Source: Moniliophthora roreri
Taxonomy: Eukaryota > Basidiomycota > Agaricomycetes > Agaricales > Marasmiaceae
Assembly (NCBI GenBank): GCA_001466705.2
Contig: LATX02000046.1
Location: forward strand, 1,116,001-1,180,000
Length of the DNA: 64,000 nucleotides
Direction: 5' to 3'
Part shown: positions 34,477-46,907 of the stretch, piece by piece
Layout: each line of letters starts with the position of its first letter
How positions within the stretch are numbered: the stretch's first letter is position 1
Translations under genes and position numbers: made by a program
The notes under the pieces: model-generated
The model's input: only the letters and a program-made list of their open reading frames with translations
What the model was told of the DNA's origin: nothing
Databases searched by the model: none

Positions 34477-36120
34477 ACTGGCACCTGAGCAAAGCTCTTT
34501 GATCTGCACAACTCCTATCATTTCTTCAAACTCATAACATTGGTTGTTGGACCCCACACATGTGAATATGCTAATTCCTTATTTCCCACCAGTGGCTGAA
34601 TTACAGCTTGACACATTCACATTTCGCAGACACTGGCCATCAGTCAATAGTCAAATCAAGTACTGATGGAGGACCTTTCTCTCATCAAGCCACTCCTCAA
34701 GAAACTATCAGGAACAGATGTCAACATGGTAGATTTCCCAGGATTTCTATTAATCACTATCTGCCTTCTATCTTCACTTCCAGGTAAATGGTCACAAGCT
34801 TAAATTTATGTAAAGAGCATTTGAGCCTTGAGGCTTCAGACCCAGTGAGGTTTTATCAGACATTATTCAACATTATCAGACAACACCTGATCTTGTCTGA
34901 TAGTGTCAGATAATGTCAGATAATGTCCAATAGTGTCCTTAACTCAGAATAATTCAGATGTTATCCAATGCTATCTGACATTATTAGACATTTCTTAGGT
35001 AGCCTTCAAAAGGCTCTACTAGGTGTTGGTTTTTGTCTGGTTGTGTCTGATAGCATCTGATAATTAGGTATATATTGATAAGGTACTAGAATTCATTATA
35101 GGTACTACTGAGTACAATTTACATACTGAAAGACCTTGTCTATCTCAAACTCTGATTGTGCCCACACAAGTGACCAATACTCTCTGCCCTAACCCTCTGC
35201 CCAACTCCAACAGTCTTCAGCCTTCTGCTATGAATGAGGAGGGTCACTCTAACAACATGGCAAGCTGTGGCACATAGAATGTTTAGTGTAAGGATAACAG
35301 TGCTCTAGAGTTGACTCATGAGATATAGCCATATATTGAAGGTGGTTTGGAGCCATCATCTGGGTCTTCTCCAAGGTGCCTGATGCATTGAAAGATCTTT
35401 AGTTTCACAAAAACGACAAGTAGATAGTACATGTACCTCACCTGTACCATATTTCACTCTGGTCTATATCAGTATTCCCTCTCTTGTATCTTGAATTATT
35501 GAGTTTCATCTTGAGAAGGAGAAAGAGCAATACAGATGGGGAGAAAGAGTGGACTAGGAGGGAGCCAGGAAGTTGGGATAGTGGTGGTTAGAAAGGAAGA
35601 AGTGAGCATGGGGAAATTCAGGATACAGAGGAATTTGTGCATAGACAGACTGTAAGGCACAAGTTTTCTTCTAAGTCCATCTTGAGCCATGTTCTTTTCT
35701 AAAGTCTCGTTTAGTTATGCTCCAAGTTGGTAGCTGGAGAAGAAGTTATCAAGCAAGATTAATCAGATGGATGTCAGAAAATGTCAGGTGCATGTCAGAT
35801 TTCTATAGATTTGTCAAATAGTGTCCAATAGTGTCTGATAATGTCCACTAACATCTTGTTGGGCTTCAGAACTCAAATACCACCACATATTTCTGCTAGA
35901 AATCAAGTATGAAGACTTGACAACACCACTTCACTGTCCTGACATTACAAATCTATCACCACCTAACATTCTCATTTGGACTTGTGGAGTGCTGTATAAC
36001 TGTTCAAATGACAGCGAGGCTATTCCTTCACTATAGAGAACCAGGAACCAAAGTGGGTTGTGTCTTCAGGTTGCTAATCATACATACCTCAACCCAGAGT
36101 CATAAGAAATAGGAGCACAG
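34477..36120. repeat. AT-rich intergenic with TGTC(T/A)GATAATGTC-type repeats
   Basis: Clusters of degenerate TGTCTGATA / AATGTCAGATAATGTC units occur at 34,858-35,060 and 35,768-35,860. A short echo lies at 23,615-23,650. No gene is recognisable in the remainder. Confidence 0.5.
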
Positions 36121-36930
36121 TCATAGGTAAGTAAAATCCCTTCCAGCAGTTAGAAGCTCCATGCCAATTTCTGTGATTCTGCAATTGCAATAAATCAAAA
36201 CATCAAAACATTATGGTTAGTGCTTGTCACAACTTTCAAATGCAATAAACATAAAAAGAGAAATTGCACTGAATGGCAAGGAACCACTGAATCCTGGCAA
36301 GCAAAGAGTAAATCTACTCACAGCAAAGTCTCCTTGAACTGTGCACTCTTCTTTCCATCCACTGCTGCCACTGTCCAGTTGTCTGGCCAGTGCATGTCTC
36401 CCCAGTTTGATCCCAGATTAACCATCTACAGCACCATCAATTCAATCTAGCCCCTGTCAAGACCAAGAGGTCATGGTATCACTCATAGGTTCTATAGTGA
36501 ACACCTGCATTGATCATCAGCTCATTGAGTGAGTTAAAAGTTTAGATTATTGTAGATACCATGCCAGGCTTCATCATGCCCACTGCCTTGTTCTTTGCAT
36601 AATGTGGTATGTTGGGTGCACCATGATATATTTTGTTGATCCCATATTCAATGTAAGTTCTGACAACTGGGCAGCCATTCACTCAAATAATGGGCTTACT
36701 GTAAGGTTAACTAGTCAGTCTCAGTCACAAAGAAGGACAAGAGTATCCACATTGTCTTCCTGACATCTCAGATCAATGCTCCAGGTTTACACATCTTGAT
36801 AGCAGTGTCTAGTGCTTCTCAAGCAGTCTTGATGAGCTTTTCTGATTCTTCATCAATTTCACCAACAGCATATGTCACATTTAGATTGCTGTGTAACCCT
36901 TTGTTGTGACAGTCAGTATGAAGAACACTG
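36121..36930 (-). pseudogene. Methionine aminopeptidase type 1 pseudogene (C-terminal part)
   Basis: On the minus strand four broken islands follow the order of MetAP1. These are HSNLNVTYAVGEIDEES near 36,880, [16 protein letters not shown] with [20 protein letters not shown] (36,565-36,672), [18 protein letters not shown] (36,333-36,403), and ITEIGMELLTA (36,145-36,180). Intact enzymes remove the initiator methionine from nascent cytosolic proteins. Here two TGA codons fall in the first island, the islands lie in different frames, and the metal-binding His of the usual RTY.GHG motif is Tyr. A splice donor-like GTGAGT after KETLL suggests it came from a genomic, intron-containing copy. The N-terminal half is absent. 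It lies in CpG-poor repeat-rich DNA, so capture by a transposon is possible. Confidence 0.8.
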
Positions 36931-37499
36931 AGTAAGTATGGACAGAATACCATCATGATACAGTGAATCATCTGTATTACAATTTGCTAGGTCAACACAT
37001 GGCTCAGTTCATTCTACCTGGATCTCACAGTAAGCTATTATTCTTTGTAATGCTGCCACAATCTTACACAATCCCTGGTGCTGCTCAAGGACTCATGTTG
37101 CAGAGCAGATTTCATTTCAAGTTCACAGGTATTGCAAGTTATCACCTTAATCCCATCTCTGATATTGTCCAGCAACTTTAAGATGAGCTCTTGTTTGTAA
37201 GCCCACTTAATAGAGTATGAATTCTATGTTTCTATTCCAAATTCATAACAAGTTAAAGATTAATCAGTAAATCTCAATATAATCTCTTCAGAATATAGTG
37301 ATACTTATAGAGAGATGTCAAGTCCAACTGTAGATATCTGGGGCCAAAGCATAGTTCAAATTCATAAATAATGTCAAACTATACTACAAAACACTATGTG
37401 AAAAGTACAGCAGCTGTTTCTTTCATTCAAGCCCTGTCTCTTACTTAGATACCACCAGCTTTATGTTTCCTCTATTCTCCATTACTGTCTTCTACTGCT
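36931..37499. other. Intergenic, nothing recognised
   Basis: This AT-rich sequence lies between the aminopeptidase remnant and the end of the large membrane-protein gene. No frame is conserved or recognisable. Confidence 0.4.
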
Positions 37500-40400
37500 T
37501 TATCTGTTACCATTGGATTGTTTGCTTGCTTCACTGTCCAGCTCCTCTGCTTCACTGACTGAATCTGTCTGTACCTCTTTCTTCTCTCCATCAATCTGAA
37601 TTTCAGTATCCTGCTTACTACTGCTCTCTGGATTCCATTCCACCTTGACTAGATCATGTATCTTCCAGTGCCCAGACCACAAAGTAGTGACCTCCTGAAT
37701 GGCAATCTCTCCAGCACCATATGGAACATTGAAGCAAAAGATAACTTGCTCCAAATCCCATTTGTTTTGTCGAACAGGAACTTTATGTATCAAAGCCTTG
37801 TCAAGGTTTGACTGTAAAGTAGCTCTGAGGAAAATTGTTGTGGATCTCCTGCGCACATTTAGTGTGACCTTGAGCTCTCCTGCACTTGAGCAATGGAATA
37901 GAACCAGACATCTTCCAGTACCAAGCAATTGGATGTAGTCACCCATTGCTTGAACATCTCTAGGCAAATAGGATTCAAATCCTACTGTAGATGCAAAGAA
38001 CTTGTTATTCTGTGCCCTCTCCTTCCATGACTGCCTGTTTGTGAAAATAGCTTTGCAGTGTGGCTGTTCACAATCCTCTTCTGGGTTATCACACTCCATT
38101 CCAGCAAGGCACACAAGGTTGGAATTGCTGGTAATAAACTTTGTTACCACAGATCTATTGCCATCTGTGAGGTCAAATAAACTGATGAGTGTAGTAAGTT
38201 GCTTTGATGCAGCAATAAGAGGGAGATAGTCTTCCAGAGTATTTGCCCTTCCTTCTTTATTTTCTTCCCTATGCACTTCTTCTGCATCTTCTGTATCTCC
38301 CATCTCCTCTTGCCTGCTGACCTTCTGCTGAGACATAGATGAAGGCACAAGAAGTTGAACAGCAACACATTGTGTGTTTGTGTGTAAAACCTCTGGTGTG
38401 AATGAGTGGATATATAGGCCCCATGAGGCAGAGTCAGGGATTTTTCTAAATAACCACCACAACTTCCCATCTGAATGTGCTTGTGAGAAGCCATCAGACA
38501 GAATGCTCTGAAGGTGGAAGAACATGGCATAAAGCATTATCCTGAGCTTTTGCTGTGAAGTTGGTGTAATGGAGTATGTGTCTTCAGTTTGAAAGTTGGC
38601 AATCTTTTGGATCAAGTCACCAAGGATAGTATAAGGGACAAGCCTGTTCAATTTGTCTATCACAGACCTAATTTGTGTGCCTGGTGATAAAGAGGAAATA
38701 TGTTCAAGGAGTGCATTTGCTGTTGGGTGGAAATCCTCAGATTCTCTGAGGTGTAACAGTATCTGCAACACTTGATCCCATTGCCTAGTATCTGTCTGCT
38801 TGTATCCCCCAGATCTGGCAATTGCCTGTTCCTTCTCTGTGGCAATACGTGACTGCATTGCTTGAATGCATTCTGGGAGTATCTGTTGCAATACAGTTGG
38901 ATTCCCTATATCTGTCTCCTGGTGCCACAAGTGCAATTCCAGCACAAAGCTCTCCATAAGGAATAATGCCTCACTATAGAAGGAGACCGCAAAGTGATCA
39001 ATAGCTTCCTCCCTGTACACATTATCTCTAGCAGCCAGCTGTGCAAGCATGAGTCCTCTGGCTTGACAGTATTCTGACTTTAATCCCCATAACTGAGCCA
39101 GATCCATGTACTTCTTGTCATATGTGCTCAGAGGAACATTCATGAGTCTGTGTGAAACTCCATGAGCATGTCTGGGATCAGGAACAGAATCAGAAAGACC
39201 AATAAGGTTCCATCTGACTGCAAGAGTGGGATGCTGCTGTCTTCCAAACAGATGTGCACTGAGTAGTTGTGAATAATCAACCACTTGGAGATATGGCTGG
39301 CTATTAATGAATGAATCATACTTTTTGAGGATTTGGCTGCCAATAGTAGCTAGAAGTGCACCAGTAGGAGGATATGTTTTCAAGGTAGTTGAGAACACCT
39401 TAAAATCACCACTGGTATCAGCAGAAAAGGTGAGTGGAGGGCGGGAATCAGCAAACTGAACAGTTGTGTACAGTTGCTTAATCTCATCATGAGTCAAGAT
39501 ACTGTAGAACAATGTGATAGAGTTGGAATGCAGTCGTTGTAGAGGCCCAACCCATGCAGTAGCGTATAACTCCTTCAGACTAAGTAACACCTGTTACTTA
39601 CAAACACCTCTTCTACTATAGCCCCACATGTTAGATGCTAGACCTAGATTATAGCACTTATATGGTGATGTGATAAGAGGAAAGGAGGTCTCTGAATCTT
39701 GACTAGGACCAGAATGGGTCAGTGGGTGCAGTTTGAGTGACATTGTCAACCCTGTACCCTCATCCCAACTTGGATTCAGTCCCCACAGGGCAATCCGGAG
39801 CAGAGAAAGTGCAGTTTCCAATCCAAACCACACATATGGTGCCTTCACATTGTCAGTCTGGCCAACAAGACTGAAGCTACCAACATATCCTGCAACAAGC
39901 ATCACCATGCCAATGACCATGATGAAATGGTAAAGGACCAGATGCCAGTCTAGGGCTAGGAGGGCCTCTAGCTCTTCATGCTCTGAAGTGGCTGTATGTT
40001 GTTGCTTCTCCCCAGAGACACATTGTCGGAGGTAATGGAGAATTGACTTCCTGGGGAGCTTAAAATGTTCACAAATGCGAGCCTCTAGCACAAGGCTTTG
40101 AGTCCCATGAGCACCAACATGAACCTCATCTTTGAAGTGATCATTCCTCTGAGCCTTCAACCATATGAGGGTGATATTGGCAATGGAATGTATTCGGCGC
40201 TGTAGTACTAGCTGTGTACATACAACACAGAGGAAAGAGCCAAATGAGCGGAGCAAGGGGAAAAGCCATGACACGGNCACTGGGGAGTTGTTCCACTGTC
40301 AGGACCATTCATTGCCTGAGGCTGAGCTTCGATATCAACATCTTCCTGTGTGGTTTGTCTGTGGGATGCTTCTTCAGATTCCTGTTGACTCTCCACTGAC

Positions 40401-40891
40401 TCCCACTGATTCCTCATTGACCCCTGCTGGCTCCCCACTAACCCTCCTTGGTCCTCCGCTGACCCCTGCGGCACCTCCGTCATCCCCTTCTGCTCTATGA
40501 GCTCAAACCCCTTCACCAAGTTCGGATCATCAATGTGCTGGTCCTCAAGAAGCTTTTGCACCCTGAGCTCTGCACCATACCGGCCAGTTTCCTTGTCTAT
40601 AGTGACCATTGACGATACTGAGCCAGGGGTGGAGAAGCCAGCATCATCAAGCCAATGGCCTCCGTAGAACGGGTAGGTGATAGTTGCCACACACGTTGCG
40701 AACACTACTTTGACGGCTCCTAGGCTTCTGAATAGCGATAGTGTAGCTGTGGCTGAATACAAGTAGCCCTTCTCAAGAGAAGAGCCAATGTGTCGCTCGA
40801 CTTGCTCTGTGCCGAGAAGGGGAAGGAGGGCAGCGACATCCTGGATGCCGCTAGACAGTGTATCGCCAAAGTTGACGGATCTATCGGACAT
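37500..40891 (-). pseudogene. Large uncharacterised multi-pass membrane protein, interrupted by one stop and an assembly gap
   Basis: The gene starts MSDRSVNFGDTLSSGIQD at 40,891 and runs about 1,120 residues. From memory this is a multi-copy agaricomycete family without assigned function. Hydrophobic stretches lie near residues 45-80, just after the gap (LLRSFGSFLCVVC) and near 39,900 (HFIMVIGMVMLVAGYVGSF). The last 696 residues (39,590-37,500) are mostly soluble, with an acidic tail. A TAA at 39,591-39,593 (RRGVCK-stop-QVLLSL) interrupts an otherwise continuous frame. At the N at 40,277 the frame changes by one. Sequence left of the N is CpG-poor and sequence right of it CpG-rich, so the two halves may come from different copies. 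It is called a pseudogene because of the stop; readthrough or sequencing error is possible. Confidence 0.6.
40277..40277. other. Assembly join (single N) with no flanking duplication
   Basis: Unlike most other Ns, the sequences on the two sides do not repeat each other. The reading frame shifts and CpG density changes sharply across it. Confidence 0.85.
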
Positions 40892-41332
40892 GGTTCAGAT
40901 CTGTGGACAGATGAGCAACAGTGTTGAATTGCAAGGACTGGGGGAGTAGAAATACCTTGTTAATGCGATGAGTGTTTGGGGCAGAGAAGGACCTTGTGTA
41001 TGTTGTGTGGTTTGAGAACCGATTGTGAGGTTTCGATATCTTCGTGGTGTTGCTAACATTGACAGCTTCGATTCTATCTGTCGCAATAGTAATAAGTCCG
41101 TGTGGTTCATTACGTTACAGTACTTGGGTTAATTGTCGTGTCACCAAAGCTTGAATGTCTCTGTTGGTTACGATGATGGATGGCTTAAGATGCAGCCAAA
41201 AAACAAACGTTGTCTCACTGTAATGAGTCCGGGAATGAGGCTGCAGCAGCTCCTGTGCAACAACGCAGTCAACCTCTCATACCCAGAGAGGCTGTGTTCA
41301 GCGCGTGTTGATCCCATATCTCAACAGCCCAA
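40892..41332. other. Upstream region of the large membrane-protein gene
   Basis: This presumably contains the promoter and 5' untranslated region. It ends at CCCAA, the target site of the retrotransposon. It is the same sequence as 43,491-43,931. Confidence 0.5.
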
Positions 41333-41669
41333 TGTGAGGGTCGGACCGGTCCGCGAGACGGTAAAGGGTTCGGGCCTCTGCTAAGGGCTGAAGACGAGGT
41401 TACGAGGTTCGTTGAGAGGAACTGGAGTAAGGGGTTGATTCGACTGGAGAATAAGGTATTTACAAGTCTTCTTAAATACTCATACTGTAGTTAAGATATC
41501 AAATGTGAGTGAAACGAGTACGGAATAGGATGAGTACGAGTGAAATAAATATTAGCGGAAGGTGCGCGGGTGATGTGGATAAAGAAGGGATAAGAACAGA
41601 TAAAGGGAGTTAGGGATATGATACTTGCGTGCTTTGGATGTGTAATTAGATGGAGCCCGGATCGTGACA
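41333..41669 (-). repeat. 3' LTR of the Ty3/Gypsy element (overlap duplicate)
   Basis: This is identical to 43,932-44,268 at an offset of 2,599 bp. On the minus strand it begins TGTCACGATCC and ends CCCTCACA. Confidence 0.9.
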
Positions 41670-41929
41670 TCACCCCCCCCTAGGTCGAATGTATAATGAG
41701 ACCGAGAGACGAAACAATTAGGGGTACGGAATTAATCGGTCCAGGAGTCGAAACCAAGTAAGCCGAGTTCGTGTGGTAGTGGAAGTTCGTCGCCGTATAG
41801 CAGATGGTATGTGAATGGAATTTCGTCAATGAATGAGAAGCCTGTTCTTTGTTCCACTAGGTTTATGCATTCGCTTGTTGAGACGACGTTATTTAGTAGA
41901 CCTTCTGCTTTAAGGTTTTCAAAGGCGGT

Positions 41930-42944
41930 TCAGAATGTTATGAAGTAGACGAGATTTTTGTGGTCGCAAATTACTGATATGGAAAAGGGCGAGCCTAGAA
42001 GCCAGTGTCGATGTTCACGAAAGGTTTCAACTATTGCAAGAAGTTCCTTATCGTATACGTCATAGTTGATTTCTGCGGGGGCGAATTTTCGGGAGAAAAA
42101 TGATATAGGGTGTAGGTCTCCGTTCTCGTCTGCTTGTTGGACAATCCCAGATAGCGTGAAGTCTGAGCCATCCGTGGAAACGTAGCATGGAGCGTGGGGA
42201 TCGAAGTGGCGAAGGACTGGAGCTGAGGTGAAACGACGCTTTAACTCCTCAAAACTCCCTCGGCATTCGTCTGAGAAATTAAAAGTGATAGATTTCTTAG
42301 TGAGAGTCGTTAACGGGAGAGTGATGCGGGAATAGTCATGAATGAAACGTCGGTAGAAGTTCATGAAGCCTAGGAATGATTGTAAATCCTTTAGTTTCCG
42401 GGGTTCCGGCCAAGATAAAATGGTGTCGAGTTTTTTCGGGTTCATCGAAATGCCTTGGGCACTAACGATGTATCCTAAGTACTCGACCTCGGCTTTGTCG
42501 AACTCGCACTTCTTCGCGTTGGCGCATAAATTGGCATTGCGCAGGCGTTCCAGAACAAGTCGGACGTGCTGATCGTGCTCTTCTTGGGTTTTGGAGAATA
42601 TGAGGATGTCGTCTAGGTACACGACACATACTAGTCCAAGGATGTCTCGTAGGACGTCTTGTATGAATGATTGCCACGCTGCGGGAGCGTTTGTAAGGCC
42701 GTAAGGGACGATAAGGTGTTCGAAAAGTCCTAAATGGGTTCTGAAGGCGGTCTTCCACTCGTCGCCTTCTCTGATACGTAGGTGACTGTATGCACTTTTC
42801 AGATCGATGACGGTGAAGATCTTGCAACCTTGAACTGAGTCGAGGAGGTCGTCCACCAGCGGAAGAGGAAAGCGGTTCTTCTTGGTGATGGAGTTAAGAC
42901 CTCTGAAATTGACACAAAGTCGTATTTCACCGGTCTTTTTGCAT
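41930..42944 (-). pseudogene. Ty3/Gypsy pol fragment (overlap duplicate of 44,529-45,543)
   Basis: Reverse transcriptase (YLDD at about 42,610) and RNase H segments are identical to those of the main copy. It is cut by the N at 42,945. It belongs to the same element, assembled twice. Confidence 0.9.
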
Positions 42945-42945
42945 N
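42945..42945. other. Assembly join (single N)
   Basis: 40,347-42,944 and 42,946-45,543 are the same 2.6 kb. The N sits between two overlapping contig ends. Confidence 0.95.
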
Positions 42946-43490
42946 TGTGTGGTTTGTCTGTGGGATGCTTCTTCAGATTCCTGTTGACTCTCCACTGACT
43001 CCCACTGATTCCTCATTGACCCCTGCTGGCTCCCCACTAACCCTCCTTGGTCCTCCGCTGACCCCTGCGGCACCTCCGTCATCCCCTTCTGCTCTATGAG
43101 CTCAAACCCCTTCACCAAGTTCGGATCATCAATGTGCTGGTCCTCAAGAAGCTTTTGCACCCTGAGCTCTGCACCATACCGGCCAGTTTCCTTGTCTATA
43201 GTGACCATTGACGATACTGAGCCAGGGGTGGAGAAGCCAGCATCATCAAGCCAATGGCCTCCGTAGAACGGGTAGGTGATAGTTGCCACACACGTTGCGA
43301 ACACTACTTTGACGGCTCCTAGGCTTCTGAATAGCGATAGTGTAGCTGTGGCTGAATACAAGTAGCCCTTCTCAAGAGAAGAGCCAATGTGTCGCTCGAC
43401 TTGCTCTGTGCCGAGAAGGGGAAGGAGGGCAGCGACATCCTGGATGCCGCTAGACAGTGTATCGCCAAAGTTGACGGATCTATCGGACAT
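42946..43490 (-). pseudogene. 5' end of the large membrane-protein gene (overlap duplicate)
   Basis: This repeats 40,347-40,891: the start codon and the first 180 or so residues, including the two N-terminal hydrophobic segments. It then runs into the N. It should not be counted as a separate gene. Confidence 0.9.
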
Positions 43491-43926
43491 GGTTCAGATC
43501 TGTGGACAGATGAGCAACAGTGTTGAATTGCAAGGACTGGGGGAGTAGAAATACCTTGTTAATGCGATGAGTGTTTGGGGCAGAGAAGGACCTTGTGTAT
43601 GTTGTGTGGTTTGAGAACCGATTGTGAGGTTTCGATATCTTCGTGGTGTTGCTAACATTGACAGCTTCGATTCTATCTGTCGCAATAGTAATAAGTCCGT
43701 GTGGTTCATTACGTTACAGTACTTGGGTTAATTGTCGTGTCACCAAAGCTTGAATGTCTCTGTTGGTTACGATGATGGATGGCTTAAGATGCAGCCAAAA
43801 AACAAACGTTGTCTCACTGTAATGAGTCCGGGAATGAGGCTGCAGCAGCTCCTGTGCAACAACGCAGTCAACCTCTCATACCCAGAGAGGCTGTGTTCAG
43901 CGCGTGTTGATCCCATATCTCAACAG

Positions 43927-43931
43927 CCCAA
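43927..43931. repeat. Target-site duplication CCCAA (left)
   Basis: This 5-bp repeat is matched by CCCAA at 50,015-50,019 on the far side of the retrotransposon. Confidence 0.9.
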
Positions 43932-44268
43932 TGTGAGGGTCGGACCGGTCCGCGAGACGGTAAAGGGTTCGGGCCTCTGCTAAGGGCTGAAGACGAGGTT
44001 ACGAGGTTCGTTGAGAGGAACTGGAGTAAGGGGTTGATTCGACTGGAGAATAAGGTATTTACAAGTCTTCTTAAATACTCATACTGTAGTTAAGATATCA
44101 AATGTGAGTGAAACGAGTACGGAATAGGATGAGTACGAGTGAAATAAATATTAGCGGAAGGTGCGCGGGTGATGTGGATAAAGAAGGGATAAGAACAGAT
44201 AAAGGGAGTTAGGGATATGATACTTGCGTGCTTTGGATGTGTAATTAGATGGAGCCCGGATCGTGACA
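43932..44268 (-). repeat. 3' LTR
   Basis: 337 bp, TG..CA ends on the minus strand, flanked on the outside by CCCAA. It keeps CpGs that the 5' LTR has lost. Confidence 0.92.
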
Positions 44269-44283
44269 TCACCCCCCCCTAGG
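44269..44283 (-). promoter_or_regulatory. Polypurine tract
   Basis: Minus-strand CCTAGGGGGGGGTGA lies immediately upstream of the 3' LTR. It is the expected primer for plus-strand synthesis. Confidence 0.8.
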
Positions 44284-44528
44284 TCGAATGTATAATGAGA
44301 CCGAGAGACGAAACAATTAGGGGTACGGAATTAATCGGTCCAGGAGTCGAAACCAAGTAAGCCGAGTTCGTGTGGTAGTGGAAGTTCGTCGCCGTATAGC
44401 AGATGGTATGTGAATGGAATTTCGTCAATGAATGAGAAGCCTGTTCTTTGTTCCACTAGGTTTATGCATTCGCTTGTTGAGACGACGTTATTTAGTAGAC
44501 CTTCTGCTTTAAGGTTTTCAAAGGCGGT

Positions 44529-46907
44529 TCAGAATGTTATGAAGTAGACGAGATTTTTGTGGTCGCAAATTACTGATATGGAAAAGGGCGAGCCTAGAAG
44601 CCAGTGTCGATGTTCACGAAAGGTTTCAACTATTGCAAGAAGTTCCTTATCGTATACGTCATAGTTGATTTCTGCGGGGGCGAATTTTCGGGAGAAAAAT
44701 GATATAGGGTGTAGGTCTCCGTTCTCGTCTGCTTGTTGGACAATCCCAGATAGCGTGAAGTCTGAGCCATCCGTGGAAACGTAGCATGGAGCGTGGGGAT
44801 CGAAGTGGCGAAGGACTGGAGCTGAGGTGAAACGACGCTTTAACTCCTCAAAACTCCCTCGGCATTCGTCTGAGAAATTAAAAGTGATAGATTTCTTAGT
44901 GAGAGTCGTTAACGGGAGAGTGATGCGGGAATAGTCATGAATGAAACGTCGGTAGAAGTTCATGAAGCCTAGGAATGATTGTAAATCCTTTAGTTTCCGG
45001 GGTTCCGGCCAAGATAAAATGGTGTCGAGTTTTTTCGGGTTCATCGAAATGCCTTGGGCACTAACGATGTATCCTAAGTACTCGACCTCGGCTTTGTCGA
45101 ACTCGCACTTCTTCGCGTTGGCGCATAAATTGGCATTGCGCAGGCGTTCCAGAACAAGTCGGACGTGCTGATCGTGCTCTTCTTGGGTTTTGGAGAATAT
45201 GAGGATGTCGTCTAGGTACACGACACATACTAGTCCAAGGATGTCTCGTAGGACGTCTTGTATGAATGATTGCCACGCTGCGGGAGCGTTTGTAAGGCCG
45301 TAAGGGACGATAAGGTGTTCGAAAAGTCCTAAATGGGTTCTGAAGGCGGTCTTCCACTCGTCGCCTTCTCTGATACGTAGGTGACTGTATGCACTTTTCA
45401 GATCGATGACGGTGAAGATCTTGCAACCTTGAACTGAGTCGAGGAGGTCGTCCACCAGCGGAAGAGGAAAGCGGTTCTTCTTGGTGATGGAGTTAAGACC
45501 TCTGAAATTGACACAAAGTCGTATTTCACCGGTCTTTTTGCATGTGAATAGTACAGGGGCGCCGGCGGATGAGGTAGATGGTCTAATGTGTCCTTGTTTG
45601 AGATTCGTGTGAACATATTCAGCTACTGCCTCTCGTTCTTGAGGGGTGAGCTTATACATGGGTCCAAATGGAGGCGTGGTTCCTTCTTCTAATTCGATGT
45701 CAATGTCATATGGCCGGTGGTCCGGTAGCTTTTCAAATTCTTGAGGATTGAAGACTGTGTCCGCAAAATCCATATACTTGTTCGGCACGTAATTCAGGTA
45801 ATCGTCTTCCGGGACCTGATCGGGAGGCTTGGGCGGCGGAGCCTGCGGGGTTGTGCCATCGGATTCGGGATTTGTTGAATAGGAGTTAATATACGTCGGA
45901 GTAGTATTATCGAAGAATCGGAGCAGCTGTACCGAATTCGGATCGTTCCTGGTGATACGTTTGAATTTGCGCTGGCTAACAATTTTGACATTTGGCGACG
46001 AGTTTGAAGGTGTGAGGAAATCTGTAGTAGCGGGAAACTTGTCATGCACTGAGAAGCTGGACAGGTTTAATTGCGCTAGGGTGGACAAGAACGTGGTGTG
46101 TGGCTTAGGGCATAGCGGCAAGGTTCGTAAATCAACCTTAGGGATCGTATTGGGAAATTTAGATGTGATCCAGGTACTAGATGATGCACCGGAGAGACCA
46201 AGGCCTTTGACGTGCAATGTTCTGATGGTGCTGAGGTTCGGAGTGTGCAGAGGACCAAAGCCCTTTGCATATACCGTGATAGGAGAGATGACATCACAGC
46301 ATTTGAACGTGAGAGATGAATCTGCCCAGTCAATGCTTGGGTTGTGATGCTGCAGCCAGTTGAGGCCTAATATAATTGGGTAGTTGACAGACACTACCGC
46401 GAGAGATATGTGTTCTAGGTGGGAAGAAATGGAAAGTTGGGTGGTGACGTCTTGGGTGATCAATCCAGATGCTATGGGACGGTTGTCTATGGCCGTAATT
46501 GGACTAGAAACATCTCTCTGCCTGTGAGGGATTGCGTCCCTGAGAGAGAATTTGTCAGATATGCATGAATTAGTTGCACCACAATTGACCAATGCATAAG
46601 TGGAGACAGATTTATTAGGAAGTCTTAGTCTGACAGAGATAATAAAATGCTGAGATGGAAAATGTATGGCATGGATGAAGATGGGAGCGATGGTATTAGT
46701 GAGGGAGTAAGTACCATCAGTATGGTGGGTATAGGTAGCATCCAGTTTGCTAGAACAAGTCCCAACGTCCACCGAATGCTCTGGGACTTGGAAACATTCA
46801 GTTAAGCTTTTCCTGAGGAAGCAGCTTTCTGCTTCTTGAGATATGCTCTCTTGGCCTTCTCGGACATGTTTGGGCATTCTTTGACTTGGTGAGAGTTTCC
46901 TCTGCAA
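44529..46907 (-). pseudogene. Ty3/Gypsy pol: protease, reverse transcriptase, RNase H
   Basis: The open frame covers 792 codons. The protease motif reads NCGATNSCIS at residues 108-117, so the catalytic Asp of the usual D-(S/T/C)-G is Asn. ILGLNWL follows, as in retropepsin-like proteases. Reverse transcriptase has LCVNFRGLN, FTVIDLKSAYSHLRI and YLDDILIFS (YLDD at about residue 563). RNase H starts STDGSDFTLSG at about residue 709. The frame closes at TGA after DHKNLVYFITF and reopens at once as AFENLKAEGLLNNV.. to ..DSWTD, the likely end of pol. Integrase is missing between these two blocks. Presence of intact RT motifs with a mutant protease and no integrase means any mobility would need help from another element. 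Confidence 0.88.

Noticed and set aside
44529..46907. Autonomous, potentially active retrotransposon
   Set aside because: Integrase is missing, gag has an internal stop and the protease active site is mutated in this version.
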